Shown here: piece by piece, positions 35,490-47,239 of the stretch | Layout: each line of letters starts with the position of its first letter | How positions within the stretch are numbered: position 1 is the stretch's first letter | From: Silene conica | Lineage: Eukaryota; Streptophyta; Magnoliopsida; Caryophyllales; Caryophyllaceae | Reading direction: 5' to 3' | DNA: 64,000 bases | NCBI GenBank assembly: GCA_029255685.2 | Contig: CM055311.2 | Span: 8,251,031 to 8,315,030, forward strand | Position numbers and translations under genes: made by a program | The notes under the pieces: model-generated | Seen by the model: the letters and a program-made list of their open reading frames with translations, nothing else | What the model was told of the DNA's origin: nothing | Database searches by the model: none

Positions 35490-35789
35490 AAACCTAGCTT
35501 AGAAGAGACCTCCTACCCTTTGCATGTTTGACACCGACTTACCCTAGTAACCCCCGACACCCTAGTTGTTTTTTTATCATCAATTTAATCTTAACCTATT
35601 TGCCTTCGTTTATCTTTAGTTGTTAGTCTTTTCACAAACCAAACTATTACCCCGACTTAAGCTTTAATTGGAACCAAACTAATCGATCGTCCCCACCATC
35701 TTCGTGTTCGACCCCGAACTAAATACTACTTTCTTTCGGGTTTTATAAATTTGTTTGATGCCGGTAGTGACGGCAAATTCCGGCAATCA
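35490..35789 (+). repeat. Athila-A 3' LTR remnant
   Basis: Matches the last 300 bp of the 5' LTR (14043-14342), from AAACCTAG to the terminal ATCA, with about four differences. Confidence 0.88.
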
Positions 35790-35798
35790 AAATGATTT

Positions 35799-37510
35799 TG
35801 ATAGCAGGGTTTGTCGCCCTCCCCAACATCAAACACATAGTTATAAAACTCAACTACTAAACTAATGTAGTAGGTAGTCGAGGTCGATCCACAGGGAGGT
35901 TAAGTTTGAGTACTAGTCTTGTCTTAGATTATAGGTTAGCTACGCGAATCAATAAAATGATTAACATTAAACTAATTAACTAAATTAAAAATGAATTAAA
36001 CTAAGACTACTAAATTAAGGAAGCAAATAAGTAATATAGAGATAAAAGCAATAAAGAAAGGCCTAGGGCGCGATTTCGACTTCCAACACTTGTAAATTAC
36101 CGCTTAACTCCTATAACAAGTTGCCAAGGGGAAAGATTAATGGTGAGACGCCTCTAAATTCGCTCATAGACTCCCTCTCGGGCTCACTATAAGACACTAG
36201 TTATGTTGACACAACTCCCTCCCAGGCTCATGCATCAAACTCCTTAAGTCAAAGGTCAAAGCTTACCAAAATATGCCTATTTTGACTCCCCTCTCCCCAA
36301 GATTATGGTTCTAAGTCCACGCTATACCCCGGTCATCCCACTCCCTCTCTCGAGGGTCGATTTCAAACCGAAAACTAAGGGCACCCCTCTCAAGTCCTCC
36401 CTCTCGGGCTCAACTTAAGACGACAAACTAGTCCAAGTGGGGTGAACCAACTCCCAACCTAGCCAACTCCCGTCAACGGTCAAGGGTCAAGAGTCAACAA
36501 CAATCCCAAATAAAACATAAACAAGTCAAATCCCTTAATTAACCCGATTAAACTCTCCCTCGACACCAAGTTGGTGAAATTAAGTCGGTAACCTAGATAT
36601 ATCGGAGTCTAATCGCACCCTAGTGAAAGACTACTCACTAATCATCACTATTCCAACACAAGACACATTAAATATTACACTAAACATGATACTATGTAAA
36701 ATAAAGTGATAAAAATATAAACTTTAACTAATCTAAAATTAATCAAACTAAGATCTAACAACAAGCATAAAGGAGCAACATTTATGAATAAGGTAACTTA
36801 ATATTCAAACATTAAACAAATGTAAACAAATGACAAAAAGAAATGAAAGAGGGAAGAAAATTATACCATACTAATTAAGATGAAAATGGTGAATCTTCAT
36901 ACAATACTTGTAATTTGAGATGATAAACTGAAATCTAAATTAGAAATAATAACGAAATGGAAGAAGTTTGATTATTTTTAGGAACAAAAACTAAGAACCC
37001 TAACTATTCTAATCTATTTTCTACTCCTGGGAACAAAATAGAAATGAAGGCTCCTGCCCCTGAATGTTGCTGTCGTTCCCCGTGTTCTCCTCCCAGCCTA
37101 AACTCAGGAGCTGCTTGCTTCTTTTTCTTCTCTTTTTGTTTTCGGGAAAAAACCAATAGGCCACTACAATATGGGCCCATATACATCTTGCCATATCAAG
37201 GTAGCAGCCCTACAACAGAAATAATGTGTCATTCAATTTGTCGAGTCAAGTCTTTAACGGGTTCGTTTCGGTTTCGTCTTTCTTTAATTCGTCTTGAACC
37301 GGTTTTCATATTCGAACTTGGTATCTATAAAATAAAATGACGAAACAGTACCAAAACACTAACAAATAATACGAAATAACATTATTTAAAACTAATCGAC
37401 TAATATATTATTTAACACTAAAATTGGTAAATAAAGACCACTCGGGTTATTATTTCGACAAAATAAGAGATAAAATGCGGGTTAAAAATCGGTTAAATAC
37501 GGTGTTATCA
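35799..37510 (-). repeat. Inverted Athila-type LTR (LTR-C) at right end of the composite
   Basis: About 1,712 bp. On the minus strand it starts TGATAACACCGTATTT and ends GACAAACCCTGCTATCA, i.e. TG...CA like an LTR, with internal text of Athila-LTR character (GAGTAGTCTTTCACTAGGG, GATCGACCTCGACTACC). It is a different family from the Athila-A LTR and lies in inverse orientation. No duplication flanks it alone: the left neighbour is the end of Athila-A through the palindromic join ATCAAAATGATTTTGAT (35786-35802), while its right end is followed by CCCTG, matching the left edge of Athila-A. Confidence 0.7.
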
Positions 37511-37711
37511 CCCTGAAAACCCCAACCTGCTAACGACATTACTTGTATTACTCAAATCACACTCTTCAACGCCGGGGAGTAACTCTAACCCTCAAGACAC
37601 GTACCTCCTCTCCCAAAACCTGTCTACCCCCACCCCTAAAAAAATAGGCACATCCAATGCAAAATCAACCCCCACCCGATAACAATATAAAAAATGAGTA
37701 TACATATATGT
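37511..37711. other. Host spacer with target duplications
   Basis: Starts with CCCTG (37511-37515, right copy for the composite) and ends with TATGT (37707-37711, left copy for Athila-B). No gene. It resembles 57357-57535 at roughly two thirds of positions, including CTCAAATCACACTCTT and ATAAAAAAAT-type phrases. Confidence 0.7.
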
Positions 37712-37981
37712 TGATGCGTCCCTATTTTATGATGTTTTACATCTATTTTTACACGCATTTTGTCGCTCATTTACTATGTTTTAGCCTTTATTTCCCAACA
37801 ATTATCTACTTTCGTATTTTTTTGCACTTTTGCAGATTTATGCGGAAAAGGGACGATTTTACACCAAACTTATGCCCTCGGGATCTTTCATAATCAAGGA
37901 ACGAAGGAAAGTCCACTCAAAACATTGACCAAGTGCCAATAAGTCAAACCGAGACGAATCAAAGCAATCCTACTGGAATAA

Positions 37982-38095
37982 GGGTCGACCGACCTACTAC
38001 TTGGGTCGGCCGACCAGGCCCCTGTTATGGAAAGCCCATAATTCGCTGAAGCCCGTAAACAGGTCGACCGACCTACAATATAGGTCGACCGACCT
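37982..38095 (+). repeat. GGTCGACC palindrome pairs in Athila-B LTR
   Basis: Two units about 80 bp apart. Unit one has GGTCGACCGACC then GGTCGGCCGACC with about 8 bp between; unit two has GGTCGACCGACC twice. GGTCGACC is self-complementary, so each half can also fold or dimerise. They stand just upstream of the TATA box, as does the CCGG array in Athila-A. Confidence 0.82.
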
Positions 38096-38167
38096 CAGCG
38101 CAGACTCAGAATATTTCCGGAAGCCCCTGGAAGTGTTTAGGTCTTTAGGAATCTCTTAAATTCCGCC

Positions 38168-38175
38168 TATATAAA
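38168..38175 (+). promoter_or_regulatory. TATA box of Athila-B 5' LTR
   Basis: TATATAAA in CCGCCTATATAAACTAATC; the 3' LTR has the same at 44737-44744. Confidence 0.65.
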
Positions 38176-39243
38176 CTAATCTTATGTTTAGGGGTTAATC
38201 ATTCAGTTCCATTGAGTTTTATTCAGTCTTTAATTCAGTTTTACCTTTAGTTGTAATCTTTCAATAATTCTCAAATACTTTTAGTTTTGTTCATCAATCT
38301 TCCAAGCATTCATCAATAAAGTTTGTTCCTTTTCTGCCTTAATCCTATTTCCGGTAATTCCTCTCTCAATTTCTGCTTCATTATTATTAGTTTAGAATTG
38401 TTTTATTCGGTTTAAGATAGAATCCCAAGCCTTATTATTGATTGCATGTTTAGATTGATATTCATTATGATTTCCATGTTTATTCCTATTTTCATTATTA
38501 TTCTAGTAATCATGAATAGCTAATTCCATATGTTAGGATGTAGGGGATGAATATGCACTTAGCAGAGTCTGGGTCGGCCGACCTACATAATGGGTCGGTC
38601 GACCGAGGCTGTGGTCGGCCGACTGGGCTAGCTGGTCGGTCGACCCACTCGCGTATGTATTTTGTTTCTTTTTATTTCGTATTCTATAATAACCTACAAT
38701 GAGACCAAAGGGAGACTTGTAGGATGTTAGTAATGACCTACCCAAGATTGAAAGATACGGGAAGGACATTGGTTTACGCCTTAAGACGGCTAGGTTACTT
38801 AAGACTGAAAGGTATGTGACCTAGAATTTAGGAATCACCCTTATTGTTGACACCCAATAATTGTGAGACCTAGGAACTAATAGCATAGGCCGAAAGGAGC
38901 TATTAGGTACCATAGACCGAAAGGATATGTTACACCCCTTACGCGACTGCAATATATGTTGACCTTAGGATTTATATTACCTTAGCTTTTTGTTACCCAA
39001 TCATCCTAGCATCTCTTTTATTATAGTTTTATTCTCGTCTTTATTTACTTGCTCTAGTTTATATTTGTTCTAGGCTTAGTAACAATCATTCAAACCCTCA
39101 CTTTTGTTACCCTAAAACATAGACATCAAACAATAAACATTCCCCACCTCTCCGTGGTTCGACCCTGACTTTCACTATCTATAGTTAAAGGTTAGGAATT
39201 ATAAATTTTATCTTTGATACCCTCAACGACGGGCATCAAATTT

Positions 39244-39261
39244 TGGCGCCGTTGCCGGGGA
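39244..39261 (+). promoter_or_regulatory. Athila-B primer-binding site
   Basis: TGGCGCCGTTGCCGGGGA, identical to that of Athila-A and complementary to tRNA-Asp; it begins five bases after the LTR. Confidence 0.88.
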
Positions 39262-39360
39262 GGTGACGCCAGTGTTTATTGTTTCTTGTTTTTGTTTCTT
39301 CTGGTTAAGGAACTTTCGTTCCTTAAACCTTCTCACTTTTTTCTTGTAGTTTCCATCTTA

Positions 39361-40610
39361 TGCGCAGGTCAGTTCAAGGAGAACTCCTACCACTTGACCA
39401 CAAGCTTGAGAGAACTTTAAGAGAAAATAGGAAGCAACTTTTAGAGAGTAGGGAAGGAGGTTCTCCATCTTCCCTATTCCAAGAGGATATATTTGAACGA
39501 CCACCTTCACCAAAAACACCAACTTCACAACTAAATTCACCTCACAATCCATCCACACCTAAAACACCATCAAATACCTATTTCCAAGTATTTCCAAAAG
39601 AGGAAGAAAACATGGCCGAAGAAGCTACCATCGCCAGTCACTCCATGCCTCAGGTGAAGGACCTATACAAAGGGTCCACTTTACCTACAGGTACTGGGGA
39701 GCCATTCGAGGCCAAGCCTGCCTACATCACAATGGTTGAGAAAAACCAATTTGGAGGCTCGACCAATGAGGATGCTGCAAAGCATATTGAAATCTTCACA
39801 GATTACATATGCTCTATTGCACCCCAGAAGGAGTGACACAGGACCAAATTAAACAAACCATGTTCGTCTTCTCTCTCAGGGATTCTGCAAGGGAATGGTA
39901 CAGAGATCTAGACCGCACTGCTGCGGGAGTCACAGATTGGAACACCTTGGCCTTAGCATTCTACAGGAAGTACTACTCTGCGGCCAAGACCAATGCTCTA
40001 AGGGTGCAGATAACAAGCTTCAAACAAGGGCCTAATGAAGACTTTAGTGAGGCTTGGGACAGGTTCAAGAGACTTGTTCGATCCATACCACATCATGGGT
40101 TCGAACAATGGTTTCTTTGCAACCAGTTCTACAATGGCCTCTATGATGACAACAGGGCCTACTTAGATGCTGCAGCCAACGGAAGGTTCCAAGAGAATTC
40201 TGGAGAGACTAAGGGTCTCAAGATATTAGAAGATGTTGTTGTCCACCATGCAGAACATGGAACTTCCCGTGGTATTCAAAGGAAAGCTGAGTCTAACGTA
40301 GCTGCTATTGAAGCCTTGATGGCCAAGTTAGATAAGCTGGAAAGTGGTGGGAAGTTCGATATTGGGAGTAGAAGTAAATGAGGTATGTACCAGGTGAATG
40401 TCGTTCAATACGGACCTTTTGTTTGTGAGAGGTGTGGTGGAGATGGGCACGTGTCAAAATTTTGCACCTCATCTAATGAGACGTGTGCCGCTTTTCAGCA
40501 CTATCGTGGGAATAATTTTTATGACCCAAATAATAATAATGTCCATCCCAACTTGAGGTGGACAAGCCCGAATGTTCTCAACCCACAACACCTACAACCT
40601 TAACAAAATT
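39361..40610 (+). pseudogene. Athila-B gag region
   Basis: Athila-type Gag. The N-terminal part starts MRRSVQGELLPLDHKLERTL and is Pro/Thr-rich; the gag domain follows with FVFSLRDSAREWYRDLDRT, YRKYYSAAKTNALRVQITSF, EAWDRFKRLVRSIPHHGF and NGLYDDNRAYLDAAANGRF, and a zinc knuckle CERCGGDGHVSKFC near 40431-40472. It is more distant from Athila-A gag than two copies of one family would be. The Asn-rich tail seen in Athila-A is short here (DPNNNNVHPN). Fossil with a few breaks. Confidence 0.83.
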
Positions 40611-40944
40611 CCACATACATCCCTCCACATAAGCAAGGTTTCCAAAAACCACCCTTCAACCCTCAACCACCTTCGAACCCACCACCCAATACGGATGCTC
40701 TTATCCAAAACCTCATTGGGTTAGTTCAGAAGGAATCTCAGGCAAGGGAAGCAGGGATGAAAATGTTAGAGTCTCAGATTGCTCAAATCGCGAGCAAGAA
40801 CGATACTAGGGCTCCGGGTCAACTTCCGACCAAGACGGACCAAAAGAAAGAGACTCTAAACATCATATCTTTGAGAAGTGTAGCTAAGGTGGGAAGTGAG
40901 AAAGCAAGCGAGAAGGATAAAGCGAAATAGCCGAAGCCGAACAG

Positions 40945-41065
40945 CAGCGAGGAAGATCGACCGACCAAGGAGCTAGGTCGACCGACCTCTGAGCAGATTC
41001 CAGAAAATCCCGCTGTACAAGAAGTCGGTCGATCGACCGATGAGAAGGGTCGACCGACCCCCGAT
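40945..41065 (+). repeat. GGTCGACC palindromes between gag and protease
   Basis: Four GGTCGACC or TCGATCGACC-type units in about 120 bp of otherwise open sequence linking gag to protease, where they would encode GRPT/DRPT-type repeats. The same palindromes lie in the LTR and the 3' untranslated region of this element. Confidence 0.78.
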
Positions 41066-41095
41066 GCTGAACAGGGGACCGCTTTCAGACCTGAA

Positions 41096-42247
41096 TTGCC
41101 GGACAATTTAAGGGACTTCTTTTTTCGGGGTGATAAGACCCCTAAATTTCTGACAAGGGCTGCAAATACTGAATCTTCAGCCCCTCCTTTTCCAGAGAGA
41201 CTCATACCGACCAAGGAACAGGTATCGTTTGATAAATTTAAAGACGTGATTCGATCATTAAATGTTCAAGTTCCGTTTTTAGAACTAGTTCAACAAGTTC
41301 CTTCGTATGTTAAATTTATGAGACAACTTTTGTCAAGAAAGCGGTCTTTAGATAAGGTTGAATCAGTTGCCCTTACTGAAGAATCCTCCAGCTTCCTATT
41401 ACATGTCATTGCCCCTCATAAGCTGGAGGATCCTGGAAGTTTTTCTGTACCCTGCAATATAGGAACCTTCCCTGTTGAAAAGGCCCTATGCGACCTAGGA
41501 GCTAGTATCAGTGTCATGCCCTTAAGCGTAGCCTTAAAACTCGGAATGACCAATTTTGCACTAACTAGTATGACTGTCCAGATGGCTGATTGTACATCCA
41601 TGGAACCCATAGGGGTGTTGGAAAACATCCCTGTACGCATTGACAGGTTCTTTTTCCCAGTTGACTTTGTAGTTTTGGACATCCCTGAAGATGCCCATAT
41701 ACCTATAATACTAGGGAGACCTTTCCTCCACACTGCAGGAGCCATTATAGATGTAGGTACTGGTACCTTGACCTTCAAAGTAGGAAAGCATTCTATTATT
41801 TATGGTCTATCCTATAGGAAGAAGGATGCTATGACCCCTATTACTTGTAATGCTATTGCTTCTGAAAAGATGTACAAGGTCCTCACTACTTCTCCCACTT
41901 TATTACCTACTCCTATACCTGTTTTTACACCTCCGCCCCAGATTGGGAGCGATATGGAGGATGCTTCTATTGTGACTAATGTAGGAATTGGTTTGGGGAA
42001 ACCCACAATCAAGAAGGTTGTTGTGCAAAGAGGAGGACTAGGATTCCTAAGCCACAAGGAGGATGAGGATCCAGATATTGTGGATGAGGAGGACAAGAAA
42101 AAGAGAAGAAAAGCTCAAGAGAAGAGTCCGTCGCATATGCTTTGCGACGGAGAGGAGACGTGTTTTGCCATTCAAGCAAACACCGTGGAGACTACGGCAT
42201 ATCGCCAAAAGCCGTGGTCTGAGATTTTCCGCATCTTTAGCGGATAG
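41096..42247 (+). pseudogene. Athila-B protease region
   Basis: Retroviral-type aspartic protease: CDLGASISVMPLSVALKLGM near 41490 (active-site DLGAS), VQMADCTSMEPIGVLENIPV, VDFVVLDIPEDAHIPIILGR and PFLHTAGAIIDVGTGTL. The upstream part (VSFDKFKDVIRSLNVQVPFL, VPSYVKFMRQLL) is the usual Athila linker. A Lys/Asp/Glu-rich end (DEDPDIVDEEDKKKRRKAQEK) replaces the start of reverse transcriptase. It is clearly homologous to the protease of Athila-A at 17000-17400. Confidence 0.85.
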
Positions 42248-44279
42248 TTGTTTAAAATTTTCAGCCCCTAAGACAATTTACTTTTTGTTTGTTGAGACTT
42301 TTTAAATTTTGTTTGCTTTAAGTTTTAGAACTTTTTCGTTTTGTTGCATAGTTAAGACTTTTTAGACTTGGTTCTGGAATCTCGCGCACTTGTTGGGCGC
42401 ATAGATAATGCTTTTTCAGGTTCGACAAGAATGACTTGGTTAACACAAGTGATTCCGAAGAAAAGAAGGCCGCGTTGCAGTAGAGGCGGTCGACCGACTA
42501 GTAACATGGGTCGGTCGACCTGGTCCCTGCATTCCTGGAATTCCTGCAGTCCGCAGGAAGGTCGGTCGACCTATACATCCGTCACAGCCTGCTCGTTTCT
42601 TCCTCGGGATTCGTGCAACCATCTTGGGTACTTGAGTGGCACTGCTAGCCACCAAAACCTCCCAGCTTACGCTGGTTTGGGGAGGTTTTTCTCATGCGCT
42701 TCATAATCCAGTGAGTTCTTTCCAGTTTTCCTTGGTTTTTATTTCCCTGCATCTTTCCTTTAATTTTCTGAAATCTTTACTTAGGCTAATGCACAATGGG
42801 GACATTGTGTGGGTTGGTTTGGGGAATGGTTTCGTGTCACATGCATTGTTCCATTGCATTTTGTCACACGTTTATTGCGTTTTTGTCTTGCATTGTTCTT
42901 TTCTTTATTTTCTTACATATACAAAAATTCAAAAAAAAAATAGAAAAATTTCAAAAATTCCAAAAAATGCACGTTTATTTTAGCATATAGGTCGAGTCGG
43001 AACGAGAGTATTTTAAGGATGATCTTTGCTATCTTACATGTTTATGCTTTTACCTTGCCTTGTCAACTTGTTTTAGTATGAGAGTCTTTTGCATATCTAC
43101 GAGTTTTTGTCAATTTGCATATCTTGAGACTTGACTTGTACGTTGGAAACCTACTATACATTCTAAGTTTTAGAGCTTATTTCCTGGTTTCATTCTTAAA
43201 CCAGCTGTCTAGGATGTGAGTAGTACTCCCCTTGGAACATGTTACATCAATATGCATAAACATGAACTTGAATTGCTATATACTTGTTTCACTATCTCGT
43301 TTTGTGAATCTTGATACGTGCATTTGGGATCCCTTTTCTCTTATTTACCCATAAGCTTAACATAGCCAAAATCGCCTTTTTATTCCCCCAAAAATACATC
43401 CCATACTTAGCCTACCCTTCCAAGCTAGTATTTGTGGACATTGGATTGTTTTGAGGCATCTTGGTTTATATGCTATCTTAAGCAAAAAGAGAAAAGAAAG
43501 AAAGAAAGCAAGAAAAGAAAAAGAACAGAAAAATTCAGAGAAAAAAAAGAAAAAAAAAACAAAAAAGTCAAAAACGTACAGAAGCCAGTCGACCGACCAC
43601 CTTCATAGGTCGGTCGACCAACTGACAGTGTCAGAATTCAAAAATTTTCGTTCCAACAATCCCTTTCTTCTACATGTTATCACTCCAATTCTTCGTTCAA
43701 AAATATTTGGGAGTCCTTTCTTATTCTTAATGTGAGAGTTATGCTACAAAAGAGCACTTTCTTAATATCAAAAAAATCGTGAAATATGTTGTTGGGAACC
43801 GATTTTACTAGCTTGGCTACTAACCCCACAAGTCCAAAAACATCTTAACCACTTTTTACCTTTTACCTCACACATCTTTCATTACCCCAATTGCATGTAT
43901 CCGAGTCACTTAATGAGTATGTTTATACATAGTTGTAGAATTCTTGTTCATGTTCGATTGCAGGCATGTTTTCATGGGTCGCAGTTAGGTGAGTGTCACG
44001 ACAATATACTTCTTTCTATCTTCTACATATACTCACCCTTTGCTTCATGAGTGTCTCGAGCGTACCGCGAGAGTCCATGGTATAAAGCCTCTATAGTCCT
44101 TATTTTTGCAAGCTTGACAACACCATAACTCGTTTGCATGATTTGAATACTTTCTCATTTTGTACTTGGTATTGGTTTAGGCTTACATGTAAATTTCGCT
44201 CTGAGATTGAAATCGTTCCATTAGTTAAGATCGAGTCTATTTCTTGCTTGAGGGCAAGCAAGGTTTGGTTTGGGGAATT
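42248..44279 (+). other. Athila-B 3' untranslated region
   Basis: About 2 kb without a supported gene. Palindrome units lie at 42489-42576 and 43586-43622; an A-rich CAAAAA-type tract lies at 42913-42968; an AGAAAAG-type purine run at 43481-43570. GCAAGGTTTGGTTTGGGGAA directly before 44280 is the polypurine tract. Short reading frames here are low-complexity. Confidence 0.7.
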
Positions 44280-45104
44280 TGATGCGTGCCTATTTTGTGA
44301 TGTTTTGCATCTATTTTTACACGCATTTTGTCGCTCATTTACTATGTTTTAGCCTTTATTTCCCAACAATTATCTACTTTCGTATTTTTTTGCACTTTTG
44401 CAGATTTATGCGGAAAAGGGACGATTTTACACCAAACTTATGCCCTCGGGATCTTTCATAATCAAGGAACGAAGGAAAGTCCACTCAAAACATTGACCAA
44501 GTGCCAATAAGTCAAACCGAGACGAATCAAAGCAATCCTACAAGAATAAGGGTCGACTGACCTACTACTTGGGTCGGCCGACCAGGCCCCTGTTATGGAA
44601 AGCCCATAATTCGCTGAAGCCCGTAAACAGGTCGACCGACCTACAATATAGGTCGACCGACCTCAGCGCAGACTCAGGAATATTTCCGGAAGCCCATGGA
44701 AGTGTTTAGGTCTTTAGGAATCTCTTAAATTCCGCCTATATAAACTAATCTTATGTTTAGGGGTTAATCATTCAGTTCCATTGAGTTTTATTCATCTTTA
44801 ATTCAGTTTTACCTTTAGTTGTAATCTTTCAATAATTCTAAAATACTTTTAGTTTTGTTCATCAATATTCCAAGCATTCATCAATAAAGTTTGTTCCTTT
44901 TCTGCCTTAATCCTATTTCCGGTAATTCCTCTCTCAATTTCTGCTTCATTATTATTAGTTTAGCATTGTTTTATTCGGTTTAAGATAGAATCCCAAGCCT
45001 TATTATTGATTGCATGTTTAGATTGATATTCATTATGATTTCCATGTTTATTCCTATTTTCATTATTATTCTAGTAATCATGAGTAGCTAATTCCATATG
45101 TTAG
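44280..45104 (+). repeat. Athila-B 3' LTR, part left of the copia insertion
   Basis: Starts TGATGCGTGCCT and follows the 5' LTR to ATATGTTAG, where the copia element begins. GTTAG at 45100-45104 is the copia target duplication. TATA box at 44737-44744. Confidence 0.9.
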
Positions 45105-46587
45105 TGAAGAGTCTATTGATATAATATACTCAAGAAGGGGGGGTTGAATTGAGTATGCCTTCTTTTTAAATCTTCTTCGATGCGTGTATGGTTGTATGAT
45201 GATCTTCGAGTAAAACAAATAATAAGGAGAGACACAATATTTTTGAAGTGGTTCAGTCTCACACTTTGAGACCTACGTCCACTATTCTCGATTAATAAAA
45301 TTAGTACCAACTCTGGATTACAATTTTATCAACCCTACTCGTGCGACTTTGATGTTAGTCACAACTCTATCTAGATACTGTTAAATATCTAGCTACGACA
45401 AATACCGTTAAATATTTGTCTTACAATGAGTACCGCTAAATACTCGTTCTATCTTACGTTAATAAGATAAAGTCTTCAATGTTTCTTGATGTCACAATCT
45501 TGAATGAATAAGATCAATGCTTGAGCACTTGAATCTTGAATCGGATATGACAATGATAAGCTCGAATTTGAAGAATATAATCGGCGGTTTCTCTCTTTGA
45601 TTTGCGTGAATATATGTGTATGTGTTTCGTGTGATTTAATGTATCATGGTAGTCTATTTATATAGAATATGTATCTAGGTAATTCAAACCCTAGATGATT
45701 TAGGAATATTACTAAAACTAGAATACTAGTCTTTTAGTAATACTACCTTAAATCTAATCTAAATATATTTAGGAAATATTTAATAATATACTTTAAGTAT
45801 TATATAAGGAATTAATTTCCTAATTCATATTTAGGAAAGATCTTTATATAATAAACAATTAGTATCCTTATTAAATCAACTTCCTAAACCATGTCAAAGA
45901 TAATAAAATATATTACCATAATATAATCTTAGTTTGTTTTAGGATATTAAATAAATACATAATATTTACTTAATTTAATCCTACACGAATTATGGTAAAC
46001 GTGACATATCACACGTTTTCCAAAGTCGAAACAAACTACATTTAGATTATATATATTTGACAATAAAGATCATATAAAAATCCTTAGTTTATTTTAGTAA
46101 TAAATAATTATCTCATAAGACAATTATTTATTCCTTATTTAACTTAAAGATTTTTTATATAATCCTATTAAGATCAATAATTCTATTTATTAAAATAGAA
46201 TACCAATTAAACACTAATTCTACACGACACAGATTTGGAAACAAACGTTTCAGCTTAAACACATATATATTCCGATCATTTCTTCATGATATAGAGTTAT
46301 AGCTACGGGCTATAACTAGAACCAATCTTGTACTAAAGCTATAGTTGATAAGTATAACTTTAGTCTATTTTGCACGCTTGAGATCTTCTATCAATCTTCG
46401 ACTTAGTCAATTCATTGACTAACATGCTTGAACCTTTTATACTTGATTGATTAGATCTTGTTACTAATGTTCTGTATACTTAGCACACGATTATACATAC
46501 GAGTATATAATATATAAATGGCTAGACTTGTCATTATCAAAACATAAACATATATACTATATATATATTTGAATATATGGTTCAACA
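45105..46587 (-). repeat. Copia 3' LTR (left copy)
   Basis: On the minus strand it runs from TGTTGAACCATATATTC to AATAGACTCTTCA, with no indel relative to the right copy (constant offset 9,872). It contains two stem-loops (46295-46317, 46333-46363) and a minus-strand TATA box (45654-45666). Confidence 0.92.
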
Positions 46588-46602
46588 AATTCCCCCTTTT
46601 TG
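46588..46602 (-). promoter_or_regulatory. Copia polypurine tract
   Basis: AAAAAGGGGGAATT on the minus strand directly before the 3' LTR. Confidence 0.88.
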
Positions 46603-47239
46603 ATGATGGCAAGTCTTTCTTAGATTTCGTGTCTAAATGTATGTTCCCCCTCAATATAATAAAGGTTATTCATAGCAAAGATTAACTTAGGGTTTTTGTC
46701 TTCTATCTATCCCATATCCTTTAAGGACCCTAAGAGACAATGGATTACGACAAGGAGCAAGCTTAGGCAAATTCTAATCTAAGTCGCATATTTGCCCATC
46801 TTGACATCATCGAAAAGATGAGAACAAAGACATGAAACGACTAGAATAATATACGTACGAAGCATAAGCAAGCACATAAACGAGTCGAAAAATATGAACA
46901 TAGAAAATATCACACAACCACATACGAAAGTAAAAATATACACAACAAATCCGGAAGTACTAAGCCAATGGGCCGAATATGTGACAATGTCTAAGAAAAT
47001 GGGCCGGCTAAAGATAGGTTTATAATGGGCCAGGCAAAAGATGGTGAAGTTAATGGTCCATAAGCAAAAGAGGCTAAAAGGGAACCCGAGGAATGCAAAA
47101 AGAAACAGGGCCTCGGATTCATTGGGCCAGGGAAGAGAATTGGGCCACAATTGCAAAAAGTATATAAGTCCAATCTAGGACTTGAACAACAACAACACCA
47201 GACCAACCGAAACACGAATTCAACAACCGATTAGAGAGA
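46603..47239 (-). other. Copia 3' untranslated region
   Basis: Between the extra coding region and the polypurine tract. Non-coding; purine-rich text with GGGCC words (46970-47160) on the plus strand. No gene supported. Confidence 0.55.

Larger units (their letters stand above)
12662..35789 (+). mobile_element. Athila-A: Ty3/gypsy Athila element, nested and broken
   Basis: A plus-strand Athila element with 5' LTR, tRNA-Asp-type PBS, gag, protease, reverse transcriptase, RNase H, integrase and a third Athila-type reading frame before a 3' LTR remnant. It is broken: three other elements lie inside it (two solo LTRs and Tekay-A) and there are in addition roughly five to eight coding interruptions. 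The right LTR is only about 300 bp; over that stretch the two LTRs differ at about four sites, suggesting an age near a million years with wide error. Its right neighbour is an inverted LTR (35799-37510), and the CCCTG target duplication encloses both. Confidence 0.88.
37712..39238 (+). repeat. Athila-B 5' LTR
   Basis: 1,527 bp, starting TGATGCGTCCCT and ending GACGGGCATCA. It includes paired GGTCGACC-type palindromes at 37982-38095 and again at 38574-38645, and a TATA box at 38168. Confidence 0.9.

Noticed and set aside
35799-37510. An ordinary solo LTR
   Set aside because: No flanking duplication of its own is seen; CCCTG pairs instead with the left border of Athila-A, so it is treated as part of a composite.
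43451-43735. 94-residue Lys/Glu-rich frame
   Set aside because: Translation of an AGAAAAG purine run and a GGTCGACC palindrome in the Athila-B 3' UTR; low complexity.
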